64,000 nt of DNA from assembly GCF_002002725.1 (NCBI RefSeq), contig NZ_MUNW01000062.1, positions 124,001 to 188,000 of the forward strand. Reading direction: 5' to 3'. Below the pieces are notes generated by a model. That model was not told the origin of the DNA, searched no databases, and saw only the letters and a program-made list of their open reading frames with translations. Positions within the stretch are counted from its first letter, which is position 1. Every line of letters begins with the position of its first letter. A program made the translations under genes and the position numbers. Positions 13,030-21,773 of this stretch are shown here, piece by piece. The DNA comes from Sinorhizobium sp. A49. Its GTDB lineage: Bacteria; Pseudomonadota; Alphaproteobacteria; Rhizobiales; Rhizobiaceae.

Positions 13030-13124
13030 TGAGATGGACCGGCGATCTCGCCGCCACAAGCCGGCTTCCAAACTCAGCTGACGGGCCGCGCCGACACATT
13101 ACGCGCAAGCAAGGATGAAACCTC

Positions 13125-15221
13125 ATGGCAAAGAATACCTTTGAAACCCGCACGGGCGAAGGCGGCGAAACGCATCAGCAAGTCGCTGGCCACGACAGGG
13201 GCAAGGCGGGTGCGGCCCATCTGACCACAAATCAGGGTATCCGCATCAGTGACAACCAGAACAGCCTTAGGTCTGGAGAGCGTGGCCCGACGCTTCTCGA
13301 AGACTTCGTCCTGCGGGAAAAAATCTTTCATTTTGATCACGAGCGCATTCCCGAGCGCATCGTTCATGCCCGAGGTTCGGGCGCTCACGGGTATTTCGAG
13401 CTTTTCGAATCCCTCGCCGATATAACCAAAGCTGACCTGTTTCAGCGGGCGGGCGAGAAAACACCGCTGTTTGCACGCTTTTCGACGGTCGCGGGCGGTG
13501 CAGGGTCGGTCGACACACCGAGAGATGTTCGCGGCTTTGCGGTGAAGTTCTATACACGGGAAGGCAACTGGGATCTGGTCGGCAACAACATCCCCGTCTT
13601 CTTCATCCAGGACGCCGTCAAGTTTCCTGACCTTGTTCATGCCGTCAAAATGGAATCCGATCGCGCCTTTCCTCAAGCCGGCAGCGCTCACGACACCTTT
13701 TGGGACTGGGCGTCCCTGATGCCGGAAACGACCCACATGCTGATGTGGGCTATGTCCGACCGTACCATTCCACGTTCATTGCGCATGATGGAAGGCTTTG
13801 GCATCCATACCTTCCGTCTGGTCAGTGCCGAAGGCAAATCGACTTTCGTCAAATTCCACTGGAAGCCGAAGCTCGGCATTCAATCGACCGTTTGGGATGA
13901 GGCCCTGAAGCTGCAGGCTGCTGACAACGACTATCATCGCCGCGATCTTTGGGAAGCCATTGCGACCGGTAGCTTTCCCGAATGGGAACTAGGGCTGCAG
14001 TTGTTCGACCAGGAGTTTGCCGACGCTCAGCCCTATGACGTGCTCGATGCGACAAAGCTCATTCCTGAAGAGGTCATCCCTGTGCGGATCGTCGGTCGCA
14101 TGGTTCTGGATCGAAACCCCGACAATTTCTTCGCAGAAACCGAGCAGGTCGCATTCTGTCCGGCAAACATCGTGCCAGGGGTGGATTTTTCCAACGATCC
14201 TCTCCTGCAGGGTCGGTTGTTCAGCTACCTCGACACGCAGAAATCCCGGCTTGGAACGGCGAATTTTCATCAGATCCCGATCAACGCACCCAAATGTCCC
14301 GTCATGAATTTTCAGCGCGACGGGCAGATGCAGATGAACGTCCCGAGGGGGCGCGCGAACTATGAGCCCAACAGTCTTGCCGAACACGGCGAAGATGGTG
14401 GTCCGCGCGAGTGCCCGGTGACGGGGTTCAGTACGTCGGAAGGGCGTGCCGACCTGCACGAACAGGGCGACAAGTTACGTGCACGCGGTGAGCTTTTTGC
14501 CGATCATTACAGCCAGGCCCGATTGTTCTGGATATCGCAAGAGCCGGCCGAGCAGGCCCATATCGCCTCGTCTTTCGTTTTCGAGTTGTCCAAGGTCCAA
14601 CTTGCGCAAGTTCCACCACGCATGCTCGCCAACCTGCGCAATGTCGACGAGGATCTGGCCAGGCGTGTGGCCGATGGTCTCGGTCTGGTGCTGCCGGACA
14701 AGAGCCTTGCCGCTCGGGAACCTTTCGCCATGGAGCCGTCGCCGGCGCTGAGTATCCATGCGAACATGAAGGCTCTCCTTGAAGGCCGTAAGGTCGGCAT
14801 CCTGATCGCTGATGGCACCGATGCAACGGAGCTGAAGGAGATTGTGGCGGCGGTCGAGAAAGCGGGGGGCACCGCCTTCCTTGTCTCACCGAGGATAGGT
14901 GGAGCCAAGCTCACCGATGGGAAGGTCATGAAGGCGGACGGGCAATTGGCTGGATCGCCGTCGCAGCTTTTCGACGCTATTGCCCTGGTCCTCTCGAATG
15001 CGGCAGCCATCGATCTCGCCAAGCAGGCAGCTGCGGTTCAATGGGTTATGGATGCATTTGGTCACTTGAAGGCAATAGGCTCAAGCGAAGCATCGAAGCC
15101 TCTGCTGGATAAGGCGGGCGTGGCGCCGGATGCGGGAATTGTCGGATTGGCAGAACCTTTTGTCGAGGCCGCCGCGACGCGGTATTGGGGCCGTGAGCCG
15201 AAGGTTCGTGCACTGGCGTAG
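13125..15221 (+). CDS. katE: Large-subunit monofunctional catalase (HPII/KatE type)
   Basis: Encodes 698 residues, fitting the large-subunit catalases that carry an extra C-terminal flavodoxin/DJ-1-like domain. It decomposes hydrogen peroxide. The distal His is H81 in [15 protein letters not shown]; the distal Asn lies in the GNNIPVFF segment (154-155); the proximal heme tyrosine is Y368 in [14 protein letters not shown]. From about residue 560 onward [18 protein letters not shown] starts the GATase1/DJ-1-like domain. The symbol katE is given by type; Sinorhizobium calls a similar stress-induced enzyme katC. A stress-sigma promoter candidate lies upstream. Start chosen at MAKNTFET, with an AAGGATG-like site before it. 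Confidence 0.93.
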   Translation: MAKNTFETRTGEGGETHQQVAGHDRGKAGAAHLTTNQGIRISDNQNSLRSGERGPTLLEDFVLREKIFHFDHERIPERIVHARGSGAHGYFELFESLADITKADLFQRAGEKTPLFARFSTVAGGAGSVDTPRDVRGFAVKFYTREGNWDLVGNNIPVFFIQDAVKFPDLVHAVKMESDRAFPQAGSAHDTFWDWASLMPETTHMLMWAMSDRTIPRSLRMMEGFGIHTFRLVSAEGKSTFVKFHWKPKLGIQSTVWDEALKLQAADNDYHRRDLWEAIATGSFPEWELGLQLFDQEFADAQPYDVLDATKLIPEEVIPVRIVGRMVLDRNPDNFFAETEQVAFCPANIVPGVDFSNDPLLQGRLFSYLDTQKSRLGTANFHQIPINAPKCPVMNFQRDGQMQMNVPRGRANYEPNSLAEHGEDGGPRECPVTGFSTSEGRADLHEQGDKLRARGELFADHYSQARLFWISQEPAEQAHIASSFVFELSKVQLAQVPPRMLANLRNVDEDLARRVADGLGLVLPDKSLAAREPFAMEPSPALSIHANMKALLEGRKVGILIADGTDATELKEIVAAVEKAGGTAFLVSPRIGGAKLTDGKVMKADGQLAGSPSQLFDAIALVLSNAAAIDLAKQAAAVQWVMDAFGHLKAIGSSEASKPLLDKAGVAPDAGIVGLAEPFVEAAATRYWGREPKVRALA

Positions 15222-15281
15222 CTTCGAACGCTATCAACCGTTCCCTTGGGCCGGGATCAGCCATCGGGCTTGCCGGCTGCC

Positions 15282-15320
15282 AAAGCCCCCGCTTGTGTCG
15301 CCATGCGGGTGCTTTGTTCT
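15282..15320 (+). terminator. Probable terminator of the catalase gene
   Basis: An 11-base stem with one mismatch (15282-15292 with 15305-15315) is followed by GTTCTT. It lies 60 bases after the catalase stop. Confidence 0.5.
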
Positions 15321-15441
15321 TCAATGGCTGCCACCGGCATCACCGATTCGGTTTACTGGAGCGTGGGAGATCGCGCCTGTGAAGCCGTAGCGGTTCTGGC
15401 GAATGCCATTTCCAGGGGGATTGCTGCCCGCCTTGACCGGG

Positions 15442-15573
15442 TTACTTCGGTGCGACGATGCCTTGGTAATAGTCGCCGTCGCCGCTCACATAACCCACAC
15501 CCAGACTACCACCCGTGGTTTGCGCACAGGCAGACAGGGTGGTGAGAACGAGTAGCAACATCGCGGTTTTCAT
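15442..15573 (-). CDS. 43-residue putative small lipoprotein
   Basis: A short gene below usual length cut-offs. ATG at 15573 has AAGGAGC nine bases upstream, and the frame ends TAA at 15442-15444. The product begins MKTAMLLLVLTTLSACAQTT: a positively charged start, a hydrophobic core and a perfect LSAC lipobox. The mature peptide is about 28 residues, Gly/Tyr/Asp-rich (GVGYVSGDGDYYQG). This is a convincing secretion signal, probably lipid-anchored in an outer or inner membrane. I do not know the family. It is alone on the minus strand, convergent with the catalase gene. Confidence 0.7.
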   Translation of the reverse strand: MKTAMLLLVLTTLSACAQTTGGSLGVGYVSGDGDYYQGIVAPK

Positions 15574-15871
15574 AGGCTTTTGCTCCTTCAGCGTCGTTTG
15601 ACATTCGGCCTTGCGCTACCGCCGAAGCGACGCATGACGATTTGACCCAGCAATTCTATGATACGCCATGGAGTATCTATCAAGGGCGTTGATTGCTTAA
15701 AGCTAATTTGTGCTTGTCTGTGATGTTTTCAACGCCTGCGCGTACTGCGATGGCGCATTTTTGGGCGCGGCACCGTGCCACAGCTTTTGATGAAGGACGC
15801 ACAATACAAAACGATACGGCTCCTAGCCGTTAGAGTTAAGCCAGCCCCCCGGAGAGAGCCGAGACCAAACC

Positions 15872-16114
15872 TCACGTCGACAGATGTTTGCCCGATTGCT
15901 CCCGCTCTCGCCAGTAGCGCAGCCTGAGGCGTGGCGCCATCAGCCAGGCGATGAAGGGCGTGAGGATGAAACACGTGACGACCACGACAGGAAGAGCATA
16001 CTTGGCGTTGTCGGCCAGCGCCGGGATGGAGAGAACGATCACCGCGCCGATGCCGAACAGCACCGCATTGATCATCAGCCCAACCATGATGGCAAGCTGC
16101 AGGCGTACGGACAT
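15872..16114 (-). CDS. Small two-helix membrane protein
   Basis: Encodes 80 residues with GGGGAGG five bases before the ATG. Two hydrophobic helices are visible (about residues 6-30 and 40-60), followed by a basic tail RLRLRYWREREQSGKH. No family is recognised with certainty; it resembles the small uncharacterised inner-membrane proteins common in rhizobia. The strong ribosome site and clear membrane pattern support a real gene. It is divergent from cbpA, with about 250 bases between them holding no other recognisable element. Confidence 0.65.
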   Translation of the reverse strand: MSVRLQLAIMVGLMINAVLFGIGAVIVLSIPALADNAKYALPVVVVTCFILTPFIAWLMAPRLRLRYWREREQSGKHLST

Positions 16115-16366
16115 GTCGGCCTCCCCTAAAAACCACTTGATGGGAACGCTGCCTTTTTCGGATGGTTCCGAAGTCTGGATTGTAACAGAAACGGGTCACT
16201 CGCGAAATGAGGGCACAAACCGGCCGCCATTCGTTTTCTGCCTGTCGTTTCTGCTCGGCTGCCCTATGCTTGTCCTCAAGCGAACGATCACCCAAATGCA
16301 TTGCGGTGTGAGCTGTATTGCCTCACCCTAATCCACTGCCGATCGCTTCATTCTGAAGGAGTCCGC

Positions 16367-17287
16367 ATGCCGAGCAGTCCGTACGAAACCCTTGGTGTCA
16401 GCCGGGACGCCACGCAGAAAGACATTCAGAGCGCCTACCGCAAGCTCGCCAAGAAACTTCATCCCGATCTCAATCCTGGAGATAAGGGAGCGGAGGAGCG
16501 TTTCAAGGCGGTATCGGCTGCCTATGCGCTTTTGAGCGACGAGGAGAAGCGCGGCAAGTTCGATCGCGGCGAAATCGACGAGACCGGCGCGGAGACGGCG
16601 CCGCGCAACTTCTACCGTGACTATGCCGGCGCCGGCGGCACCGCCGGGCGTTATGAAAGCGCCCACGGATTTCAGGATTTCGGCGACAAGGACGATATCT
16701 TCTCCAGCTTCTTTTCTCGTCGTGGTCGGGGTCAGCAATCCATGCGCGGGCAGGATTCACATTTTTCCATGGAGATCGATCTGCTCGAGGCGGTCAATGG
16801 CGCCAAGAAACAGATCAGTCTGCCCGGTGGCGGGCCGGCGCTTGATCTGACGATCCCGCCGGGCACGCGCGATGGACAGACGCTGCGTCTGCGTGGCAAG
16901 GGCGAGCCGGGCCACAACGGCGCAGCCGCCGGCGACGCACTGATCGACATCCGTGTGCGGCCGCATCCGCTGTTCCAGGTGGATGGCGAGGATGTGCGCT
17001 ACGACATCCCGATTTCGCTCAGCGAAGCGGTGCTTGGCGGCAAGATCCGCGTTCCAACCATGGATGGGGCTGTCAATGTCACCATCCCGCCGCATTCCAA
17101 CACCGGGAAGGTCTTGCGGCTGAAGGGCAAGGGCATGCGTAAGCCGGGTGGTGGCCATGGTGATGCCTATGTGACGCTGAAGATCACGCTTGCGCCGCAT
17201 GCCGATCCGTCACTCGCCGCCTTCGTTGAAGGCTGGGCAGCCGGCAAGGCGGAGGATCCGCGCAAGAACCTGGGAGGCAACGCATGA
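16367..17287 (+). CDS. cbpA: DnaJ-like co-chaperone (CbpA type)
   Basis: Encodes 306 residues from the ATG at 16367 with GAAGGAG upstream; earlier in-frame codons add a non-homologous leader. The J domain is residues 5-70 with the HPD motif at 32-34 that stimulates DnaK. A Gly/Phe-containing linker follows (about 75-125), then two substrate-binding C-terminal domains (from about 133, with LPGGGPALDLTIPPGTRDG and VTIPPHSNTGKVLRLKGKGM). There is no cysteine-rich zinc finger, so this is a class B J-protein like CbpA, not DnaJ. It overlaps by four bases with cbpM, the known modulator of CbpA. Confidence 0.9.
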   Translation: MPSSPYETLGVSRDATQKDIQSAYRKLAKKLHPDLNPGDKGAEERFKAVSAAYALLSDEEKRGKFDRGEIDETGAETAPRNFYRDYAGAGGTAGRYESAHGFQDFGDKDDIFSSFFSRRGRGQQSMRGQDSHFSMEIDLLEAVNGAKKQISLPGGGPALDLTIPPGTRDGQTLRLRGKGEPGHNGAAAGDALIDIRVRPHPLFQVDGEDVRYDIPISLSEAVLGGKIRVPTMDGAVNVTIPPHSNTGKVLRLKGKGMRKPGGGHGDAYVTLKITLAPHADPSLAAFVEGWAAGKAEDPRKNLGGNA

Positions 17288-17598
17288 ACGATAGCGAGTT
17301 TTGCGAACACCTCGAAATCGAGGTCACAGTACTCCACGTTTGGGTCGAGCAGCGTTGGCTGGTGCCGCGCCGGGCCGGCAGTGGCTGGATCTTCGAAGAG
17401 GATGATATTGCCCGCGCCCGCCTGATCCAGGACCTGACCGGCCCCATGGGGGTCAACAGCGACGGCGTCGACGTCGCCATGCAACTGCTCGATCAGATCC
17501 ACGGCCTGCGCGGCCGATTGCACGCCTTGATGACGGCGATCCGCAGTCAGGATCCTGACGTTCAGAGGTTGATACTGTCTCGCGTGGACGACGAATAG
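17284..17598 (+). CDS. cbpM: Chaperone modulator CbpM
   Basis: Encodes 104 residues, overlapping the cbpA stop in an ATGA. It has a MerR-like winged-helix pattern (EFCEHLEIEVTVLHVWVEQRWL, then GWIFEEDDIARARLIQDL) and a C-terminal helical half. CbpM binds the CbpA J domain and blocks its interaction with DnaK; both the fold and the gene order support this call. Co-translation with cbpA would keep the two in balance. Confidence 0.88.
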   Translation: MNDSEFCEHLEIEVTVLHVWVEQRWLVPRRAGSGWIFEEDDIARARLIQDLTGPMGVNSDGVDVAMQLLDQIHGLRGRLHALMTAIRSQDPDVQRLILSRVDDE

Positions 17599-18007
17599 TC
17601 GACTGCGACACCGGAAATGCGACAATTCCAACGCTTTCGCCGGAAGCAGGGTGTTGGCGAACTTAAGCAGCCGTAGTCGTTGCGCATCATGGCGCCCATG
17701 GCCTGCATCCGTTTCGCAAACTGCGACGCATCTGGCACAACGGCCTTATTCGAAACGGACATCGGTGTCCCCTTCATCATTTCGGCCATGCCGGCGTCCG
17801 GCACCTTCTGCATCGCCACCATTTCCGGATTAAGACCTGCATTGGCATCGTGCGCGACACGATCACCAGTCGCCTGACGGCGTCTGGTGCTGCCATTTCC
17901 GGCAATCGTCAGGATTTGACTAAAAGGCGGCTGCCAGTTTTCACCGGGCTTCAAGCGAAATCGCGCAAAACGGAAAGGATTGGCAACAATGAAGGCAGGG
18001 GAAGACC
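17599..18007 (-). other. Unassigned stretch with a weak minus-strand frame
   Basis: About 400 bases between cbpM and the next plus-strand gene. A minus-strand frame runs 17954 to 17562 and contains a Met-rich segment (EMVAMQKVPDAGMAEMMKG), but it overlaps the cbpM 3' end, lacks a good ribosome site and matches no family I know. It may be a decayed gene. No promoter or RNA element was recognised. Confidence 0.3.
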
Positions 18008-18367
18008 TTGGTACAGGTCGTTACGGTATCCGCGACCACAGCGGCCTATGCGGCAGAAGCCGTCAAGCCGAAGGCACGCGTGTCCGGTGACGGCCCGGCA
18101 GATGAGGCGATCACGCTGCTTTCGACCCGCCGCGCCAGCGAGCCGACGATCACGCCTGTCTCCGTTCCCAAGATGAAGGGCGCGCTGCCGCTGTCGTTGA
18201 TGCTGATGAGCGCCGACGGCCGCCTTCCCCAGCAGTCAGAAGCGGAAACACTGCGTCGTTATCTCGAATACATGCGCGACGACGAAGACATGTCCGACGA
18301 CCGCGAAAACAAAAGCCGGCAGGAAGATCCCGCCGGCCAGGAAGATGAGAGCGGCGCTGCTGCCTAA
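18008..18367 (+). CDS. Hypothetical protein with acidic tail, possible truncated signal peptide
   Basis: Encodes 119 residues if started at the TTG at 18008, which has AGGGGAAG just upstream. An in-frame TGA at about 17990 prevents an earlier start. The N-terminus VQVVTVSATTAAYAAEAVKPKA looks like the end of a signal peptide (A-Y-A cleavage) but lacks a charged start. A second frame begins with ATG at 17989 just ahead, so a one-base frameshift joining the two is possible. The middle reads KMKGALPLSLMLMSADGRLP, and the last 30 residues are rich in Asp, Glu and Gln. Family unknown. It converges with the copper genes. Confidence 0.5.
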   Translation: MVQVVTVSATTAAYAAEAVKPKARVSGDGPADEAITLLSTRRASEPTITPVSVPKMKGALPLSLMLMSADGRLPQQSEAETLRRYLEYMRDDEDMSDDRENKSRQEDPAGQEDESGAAA

Positions 18368-18398
18368 GGCAGAGCAGCCGTTCGTCTCGTCGGCTTTC

Positions 18399-19376
18399 TC
18401 AGTGGTGCGAGTGGCCGCCAGTTGCCGCCGCGCCGCCGCCAGCCGTTCCCACGGCAAGGGTGAAATCGACCTTGCCCGCCTTCTCGAACACGAGCGTAAC
18501 CGGCACCGTTTCGCCCTCGGCAAACGGCTTCGACACCTGCATGAACATCAGGTGCAGGCCACCAGCCTTGAGTTCGACTGTTTCTCCGGCCGGGATGGCA
18601 ACGCCGTCATCGAGCTTGCGCATCTTCATCACGTCGTTTTCCATCGCCATTTCATGGATCTCGACGCGACCCGCGACCGGGCTCTCGACAGCCACGAGGC
18701 GATCGTCGGCACCGCCGCCGTTCTTGATCGTCAGAAAGCCGCCGCCCACCTTGGCGCCCGGCAGCATCGCCTTGGCCGCGCCGCCGGAAATCTCGAGATC
18801 GCCGAGCTTGACCGGGCCGTCGGCAGCCATGTGTCCGGCGTGCTCGTCGCCGGCGGCGGCCAGCTTCACCGTCACTGTGGGGGCTGGGCTCTTCAGGTCG
18901 TGTGCACTCTGCCCCTCGGCCGCAACCTGGTCCCAAACCACTTTGCCGTCCGTGCCGCACAGTTGCACGGTCGGGAAGGCAAGCACGGTCTCCTTGTCAA
19001 AGCCCGAGATCTTACCCTTGACGACGAAGGTGTCGTAGAACTCGTCGGGCAGATTGCCGCCTTTCCAGCGGATCTCGACCGCGCCGGACGAGACCTTGTC
19101 ACCGTGATTGTCATAGGTCTTCTGGTAGCCGCCTTTGATGATCTCCACTTCCCAGCCGGGCTTCGGTTGTGGCTTGGCGAAGACGAAGCCTTCGGGCAGC
19201 TTCATCTGCACTTCGGTCGTTGCCTTGCCGTCGCAGCCATGCGGGACCTGCAACACCGCCTTGAAGCTCTTTTCAGCTTGGGCGCTGTCGTTCTCAAACG
19301 TCGCATGAGCGTGTGCGATGCCGGCGGTCGTAAGCGCTAGGCCGAGGGTAAGCGCAGTCAGTCTTGTCGTGTTCAT
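18399..19376 (-). CDS. Periplasmic copper protein: YcnI (DUF1775) and PCuAC fusion
   Basis: Encodes 325 residues from the ATG at 19376 with AGGAG upstream. The much longer open frame upstream of this ATG is not this gene. A signal peptide (about residues 1-23) ends at AHA, making a mature N-terminus HATFEND, as in YcnI proteins where the terminal His helps bind Cu(II). DUF1775 covers about 24-165 (VPHGCDGKATTEVQMKLPEG). A second domain from about 185 carries the PCuAC pattern of His and Met ligands (HEMAMENDVMKM, then GLHLMFM). PCuAC domains deliver Cu(I) to cytochrome oxidase CuA. The tail GGHSHH adds metal ligands. The two-domain fusion suggests both copper handling steps occur in one chain. 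Confidence 0.9.
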   Translation of the reverse strand: MNTTRLTALTLGLALTTAGIAHAHATFENDSAQAEKSFKAVLQVPHGCDGKATTEVQMKLPEGFVFAKPQPKPGWEVEIIKGGYQKTYDNHGDKVSSGAVEIRWKGGNLPDEFYDTFVVKGKISGFDKETVLAFPTVQLCGTDGKVVWDQVAAEGQSAHDLKSPAPTVTVKLAAAGDEHAGHMAADGPVKLGDLEISGGAAKAMLPGAKVGGGFLTIKNGGGADDRLVAVESPVAGRVEIHEMAMENDVMKMRKLDDGVAIPAGETVELKAGGLHLMFMQVSKPFAEGETVPVTLVFEKAGKVDFTLAVGTAGGGAAATGGHSHH

Positions 19377-19470
19377 GTCGTAATCTCCTGACCACGGGCC
19401 GGTGGGAGCCCGGTCCTGACGTGGTCGATGCCGCCAATGCGGCGCATTGAATTGAATGCGTTTGGAAGCG

Positions 19471-19860
19471 TTACGACTGGTGAGGAGGTCCGCGCGGCGG
19501 CGGCAGGAGACGGACCTGCTTGGTGGCGACGTTGTCGTGCGCATGATTCGAATCGGCAAGCCAGTTGCCGGTCTCGGCGCGTTCGCTTTGCTGCGGCGGC
19601 GTCGGCAGCATGGCCGTGCCCGCGAGCCGGCAGGCTTCGCAGACCGGTGCCATGGATTGCGACTTGCCGCTATCGTGGTCGATGCCATCCATGCCGAAGC
19701 AGATGTCGGCGATGGTTCCATCGGGGAGCTGGTAAGCTGCGATCTCACCGGGCGGCAGGCCCTTCGCCATCGCCGGCTCATGGGCGAAGGACAGGAAAAC
19801 AAGCGCGAAAGCGGCGACGATGCGCACAGCTATCGGCAAATGTCCCTTACACCTAGTCAT
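19471..19860 (-). CDS. DUF2946 family exported protein, copper-associated
   Basis: Encodes 129 residues from the ATG at 19860, preceded by GGGGA. A signal peptide covers about residues 1-32 (IVAAFALVFLSFAHEPAMA). The mature part has CFGMDGIDHD and VCEACRLAG, the Cys-containing pattern of DUF2946, followed by a His/Asp-rich end. The family is often found beside copper-transport genes; its function is unproved. It lies 94 bases upstream of the YcnI-PCuAC gene in the same direction, so the two probably form an operon. Much of its sequence also lies in long out-of-frame reading frames, which I disregard. Confidence 0.8.
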   Translation of the reverse strand: MTRCKGHLPIAVRIVAAFALVFLSFAHEPAMAKGLPPGEIAAYQLPDGTIADICFGMDGIDHDSGKSQSMAPVCEACRLAGTAMLPTPPQQSERAETGNWLADSNHAHDNVATKQVRLLPPPRGPPHQS

Positions 19861-20024
19861 TGTCGTCCCCGGTATCGATCCTGAGTTATCCTCAAGCGGA
19901 GGAGAATGCAAAGGCAGAATTGACGCACCCTTTTGTCGCGACGGAAAATCGCTGCGACAAAAATGTGTTTGACCGCGACACCGCCCCCTTGCCAAGTTCA
20001 CGGGTTCGCCGTTATTTGGAGGCG

Positions 20025-20183
20025 ATCTTGTTGGGAGAAACCGGTTCACTCCGGTGCCGAAGGAGCAACCGCCCCGGAAACTCTCAGGCCAAAGGACCAG
20101 CAAGGTGCCGGTAGGACTCTGGAGAGAAGCGTTTTTAACGCTCGCCGAAGGGATAACAATCTCAGGCAAAGGGACAGAGGGGG
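20025..20183 (+). ncRNA. Tandem glycine riboswitch
   Basis: Two consecutive glycine aptamers precede gcvT. Aptamer 1 (about 20029-20100) has GGGAGA, the core GCCGAAGGAGCAAC and CTCTCAGGCCAAAGGACC. Aptamer 2 (about 20112-20181) has GGAGAG, CGCCGAAGGGATAACA and CTCAGGCAAAGGGAC. This arrangement is the established cooperative glycine sensor that switches on gcv genes when glycine is plentiful. Two further hairpins lie between it and the gcvT ribosome site. Confidence 0.95.
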
Positions 20184-20194
20184 CTCGAATTTGA

Positions 20195-20237
20195 CGGCGT
20201 CTGACGCCGGAAGTGTGAGCCGGCGCGCGTGCGCGCC
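20195..20237 (+). promoter_or_regulatory. Putative expression platform of the glycine riboswitch
   Basis: Hairpin CGGCGT/ACGCCG (20195-20209) and the very stable GGCGCGC/GCGCGCC (20222-20237) stand between aptamer 2 and the gcvT ribosome site (GGAGG about 20244). Their position suggests control of translation initiation rather than a U-tract terminator. This is inferred from position only. Confidence 0.45.
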
Positions 20238-20254
20238 AGACCTGGAGGCCGGAG

Positions 20255-21394
20255 TTGGAAGACATTTCCCATTTGAAACATACGCCGTTGCGCGCGCTGC
20301 ACCTTTCGCTGGGTGCCCGCATGGTGCCCTTTGCCGGCTACGAGATGCCGGTCCAATATCCTGATGGCGTGATGAAGGAGCACCTGCATACGCGCACCGC
20401 GGCAGGCCTTTTCGACGTCTCGCACATGGGCCAGGTCATCGTTCGGCCGAAGTCCGGCAAGATCGAGGACGCGGCGCTTGCGCTGGAAAAGCTGGTGCCG
20501 GTCGACGTGCTCGGCCTTGGCGAAGGCCGTCAGCGCTATGCGATCTTCACCAATGCCGAAGGCGGCATCCTTGACGACCTGATGATCGCCAACCGCGGCG
20601 ACCACCTCTTCCTCGTCGTCAACGCCGCCTGCAAGGATGCCGATTTCGAGCATCTGAAGAAAGGTCTCTCCGACAGCTGCGAAGTGACGATGCTCGACGA
20701 CCGGGCGCTGATTGCGCTGCAGGGTCCCCACGCAGAGGCCGTCCTCGGCGAATTGTGGGCCGACGTATCGGCCATGCGCTTCATGGATGTCGCCGAAGCC
20801 GACCTGCATGACGTGACCTGCATCATCTCTCGTTCCGGCTACACCGGCGAAGACGGTTTTGAGATTTCGATTCCCTCGGTATCGGCCGCCGATGTGACCC
20901 AGCGGCTGCTGGAACACCCTGACGTCAAGCCGATTGGCCTTGGCGCGCGCGATTCGCTGCGTCTCGAAGCCGGCCTTTGTCTCTATGGCAACGATATCGA
21001 CACCACGACCACGCCGGTCGAGGGCGCTATCGAATGGGCAATGCAGAAGGCGCGGCGCGCCGGCGGCGCACGCGAGGGCGGCTTTCCCGGTGCCGATCGC
21101 ATTCTTGGTCAGTTCGCAGAAGGCGCTTCACGCCGCCGCGTCGGCCTGAAGCCCGAAGGCCGCGCGCCCGTGCGCGGTGGTGCCAATCTGTTTGCCGACA
21201 CCGAGGGCAAGACACTCGTCGGCAAGGTGACCTCAGGCGGCTTCGGCCCCACCGTCGATGGCCCAATTGCCATGGGTTATGTCGACGCCACCCATACCGA
21301 CAACGGCACGACCGTCTATGCGGAGGTGCGCGGCAAATATCTGCCGGTCGCCGTCGCCGCCCTGCCCTTTGTCAAACAAACCTACAAACGCTGA
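20255..21394 (+). CDS. gcvT: Glycine cleavage system T protein (aminomethyltransferase)
   Basis: Encodes 379 residues. The start is a TTG at 20255 with GGAGG and GGAG just upstream; no suitable ATG precedes the conserved [30 protein letters not shown] protein transfers the methylene group from the aminomethyl-lipoyl H protein to tetrahydrofolate and releases ammonia. Family landmarks are [10 protein letters not shown], the central [13 protein letters not shown], and [20 protein letters not shown]. The C-terminal barrel ends with [19 protein letters not shown]. It is the first gene of the riboswitch-controlled gcvTHP operon. Confidence 0.96.
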   Translation: MEDISHLKHTPLRALHLSLGARMVPFAGYEMPVQYPDGVMKEHLHTRTAAGLFDVSHMGQVIVRPKSGKIEDAALALEKLVPVDVLGLGEGRQRYAIFTNAEGGILDDLMIANRGDHLFLVVNAACKDADFEHLKKGLSDSCEVTMLDDRALIALQGPHAEAVLGELWADVSAMRFMDVAEADLHDVTCIISRSGYTGEDGFEISIPSVSAADVTQRLLEHPDVKPIGLGARDSLRLEAGLCLYGNDIDTTTTPVEGAIEWAMQKARRAGGAREGGFPGADRILGQFAEGASRRRVGLKPEGRAPVRGGANLFADTEGKTLVGKVTSGGFGPTVDGPIAMGYVDATHTDNGTTVYAEVRGKYLPVAVAALPFVKQTYKR

Positions 21395-21410
21395 TCAGGA
21401 GAGAGCGCAA

Positions 21411-21773
21411 ATGTTGAAGTTCACCGACGAACACGAGTGGCTGAAGGTCGAAGCAGGTGTCGCAACGGTTGGGATCACCGAACACGCAGCCGGTCAGCTC
21501 GGCGACCTGGTCTTTGTGGAACTGCCGGAAACCGGCGCCACCTTCGCCAAGGGCGACACCGCTGCAACCGTCGAATCCGTCAAGGCCGCATCCGACGTCT
21601 ATTGTCCACTTGATGGCGAAATCGTCGAAGTCAACCAGGCGATCGTCGACGACCCGTCGCTGGTCAACAGCGATCCGCAGGGCGCTGCCTGGTTCTTCAA
21701 GCTGAAACTCGCCGATCCGAACGCAGCCGACGCCCTTCTCGACGAAGCGGCCTACAAGGAGCTCGTCGCCTGA
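21411..21773 (+). CDS. gcvH: Glycine cleavage system H protein
   Basis: Encodes 120 residues from the ATG at 21411, 16 bases after gcvT, with AGGAGAG upstream. The longer open frame that runs through gcvT is not coding. H protein shuttles the aminomethyl group on a lipoyl arm; the lipoylated lysine is K58 in [10 protein letters not shown]. Other motifs are HEWL at the N-terminus, [20 protein letters not shown], and the C-terminal [10 protein letters not shown]. It overlaps gcvP by one base. Confidence 0.97.
   Translation: MLKFTDEHEWLKVEAGVATVGITEHAAGQLGDLVFVELPETGATFAKGDTAATVESVKAASDVYCPLDGEIVEVNQAIVDDPSLVNSDPQGAAWFFKLKLADPNAADALLDEAAYKELVA

Larger units (their letters stand above)
12715..13124 (+). 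other. Intergenic region before the catalase gene
   Basis: About 410 bases between the divergent esterase and catalase genes. The short frames seen here do not look coding. It holds a GGAAC-N18-TT promoter-like site (12876-12900) and a perfect inverted repeat (13009-13029), entered separately. Confidence 0.5.

Noticed and set aside
17562-17954. 130-codon minus-strand frame with Met-rich segment
   Set aside because: Overlaps the cbpM 3' end, no ribosome site, no family recognised; listed only as an unassigned region.
19377-19802. N-terminal extension of the copper-protein frame
   Set aside because: It runs through the DUF2946 gene in another frame; the signal peptide at 19376 marks the true start.
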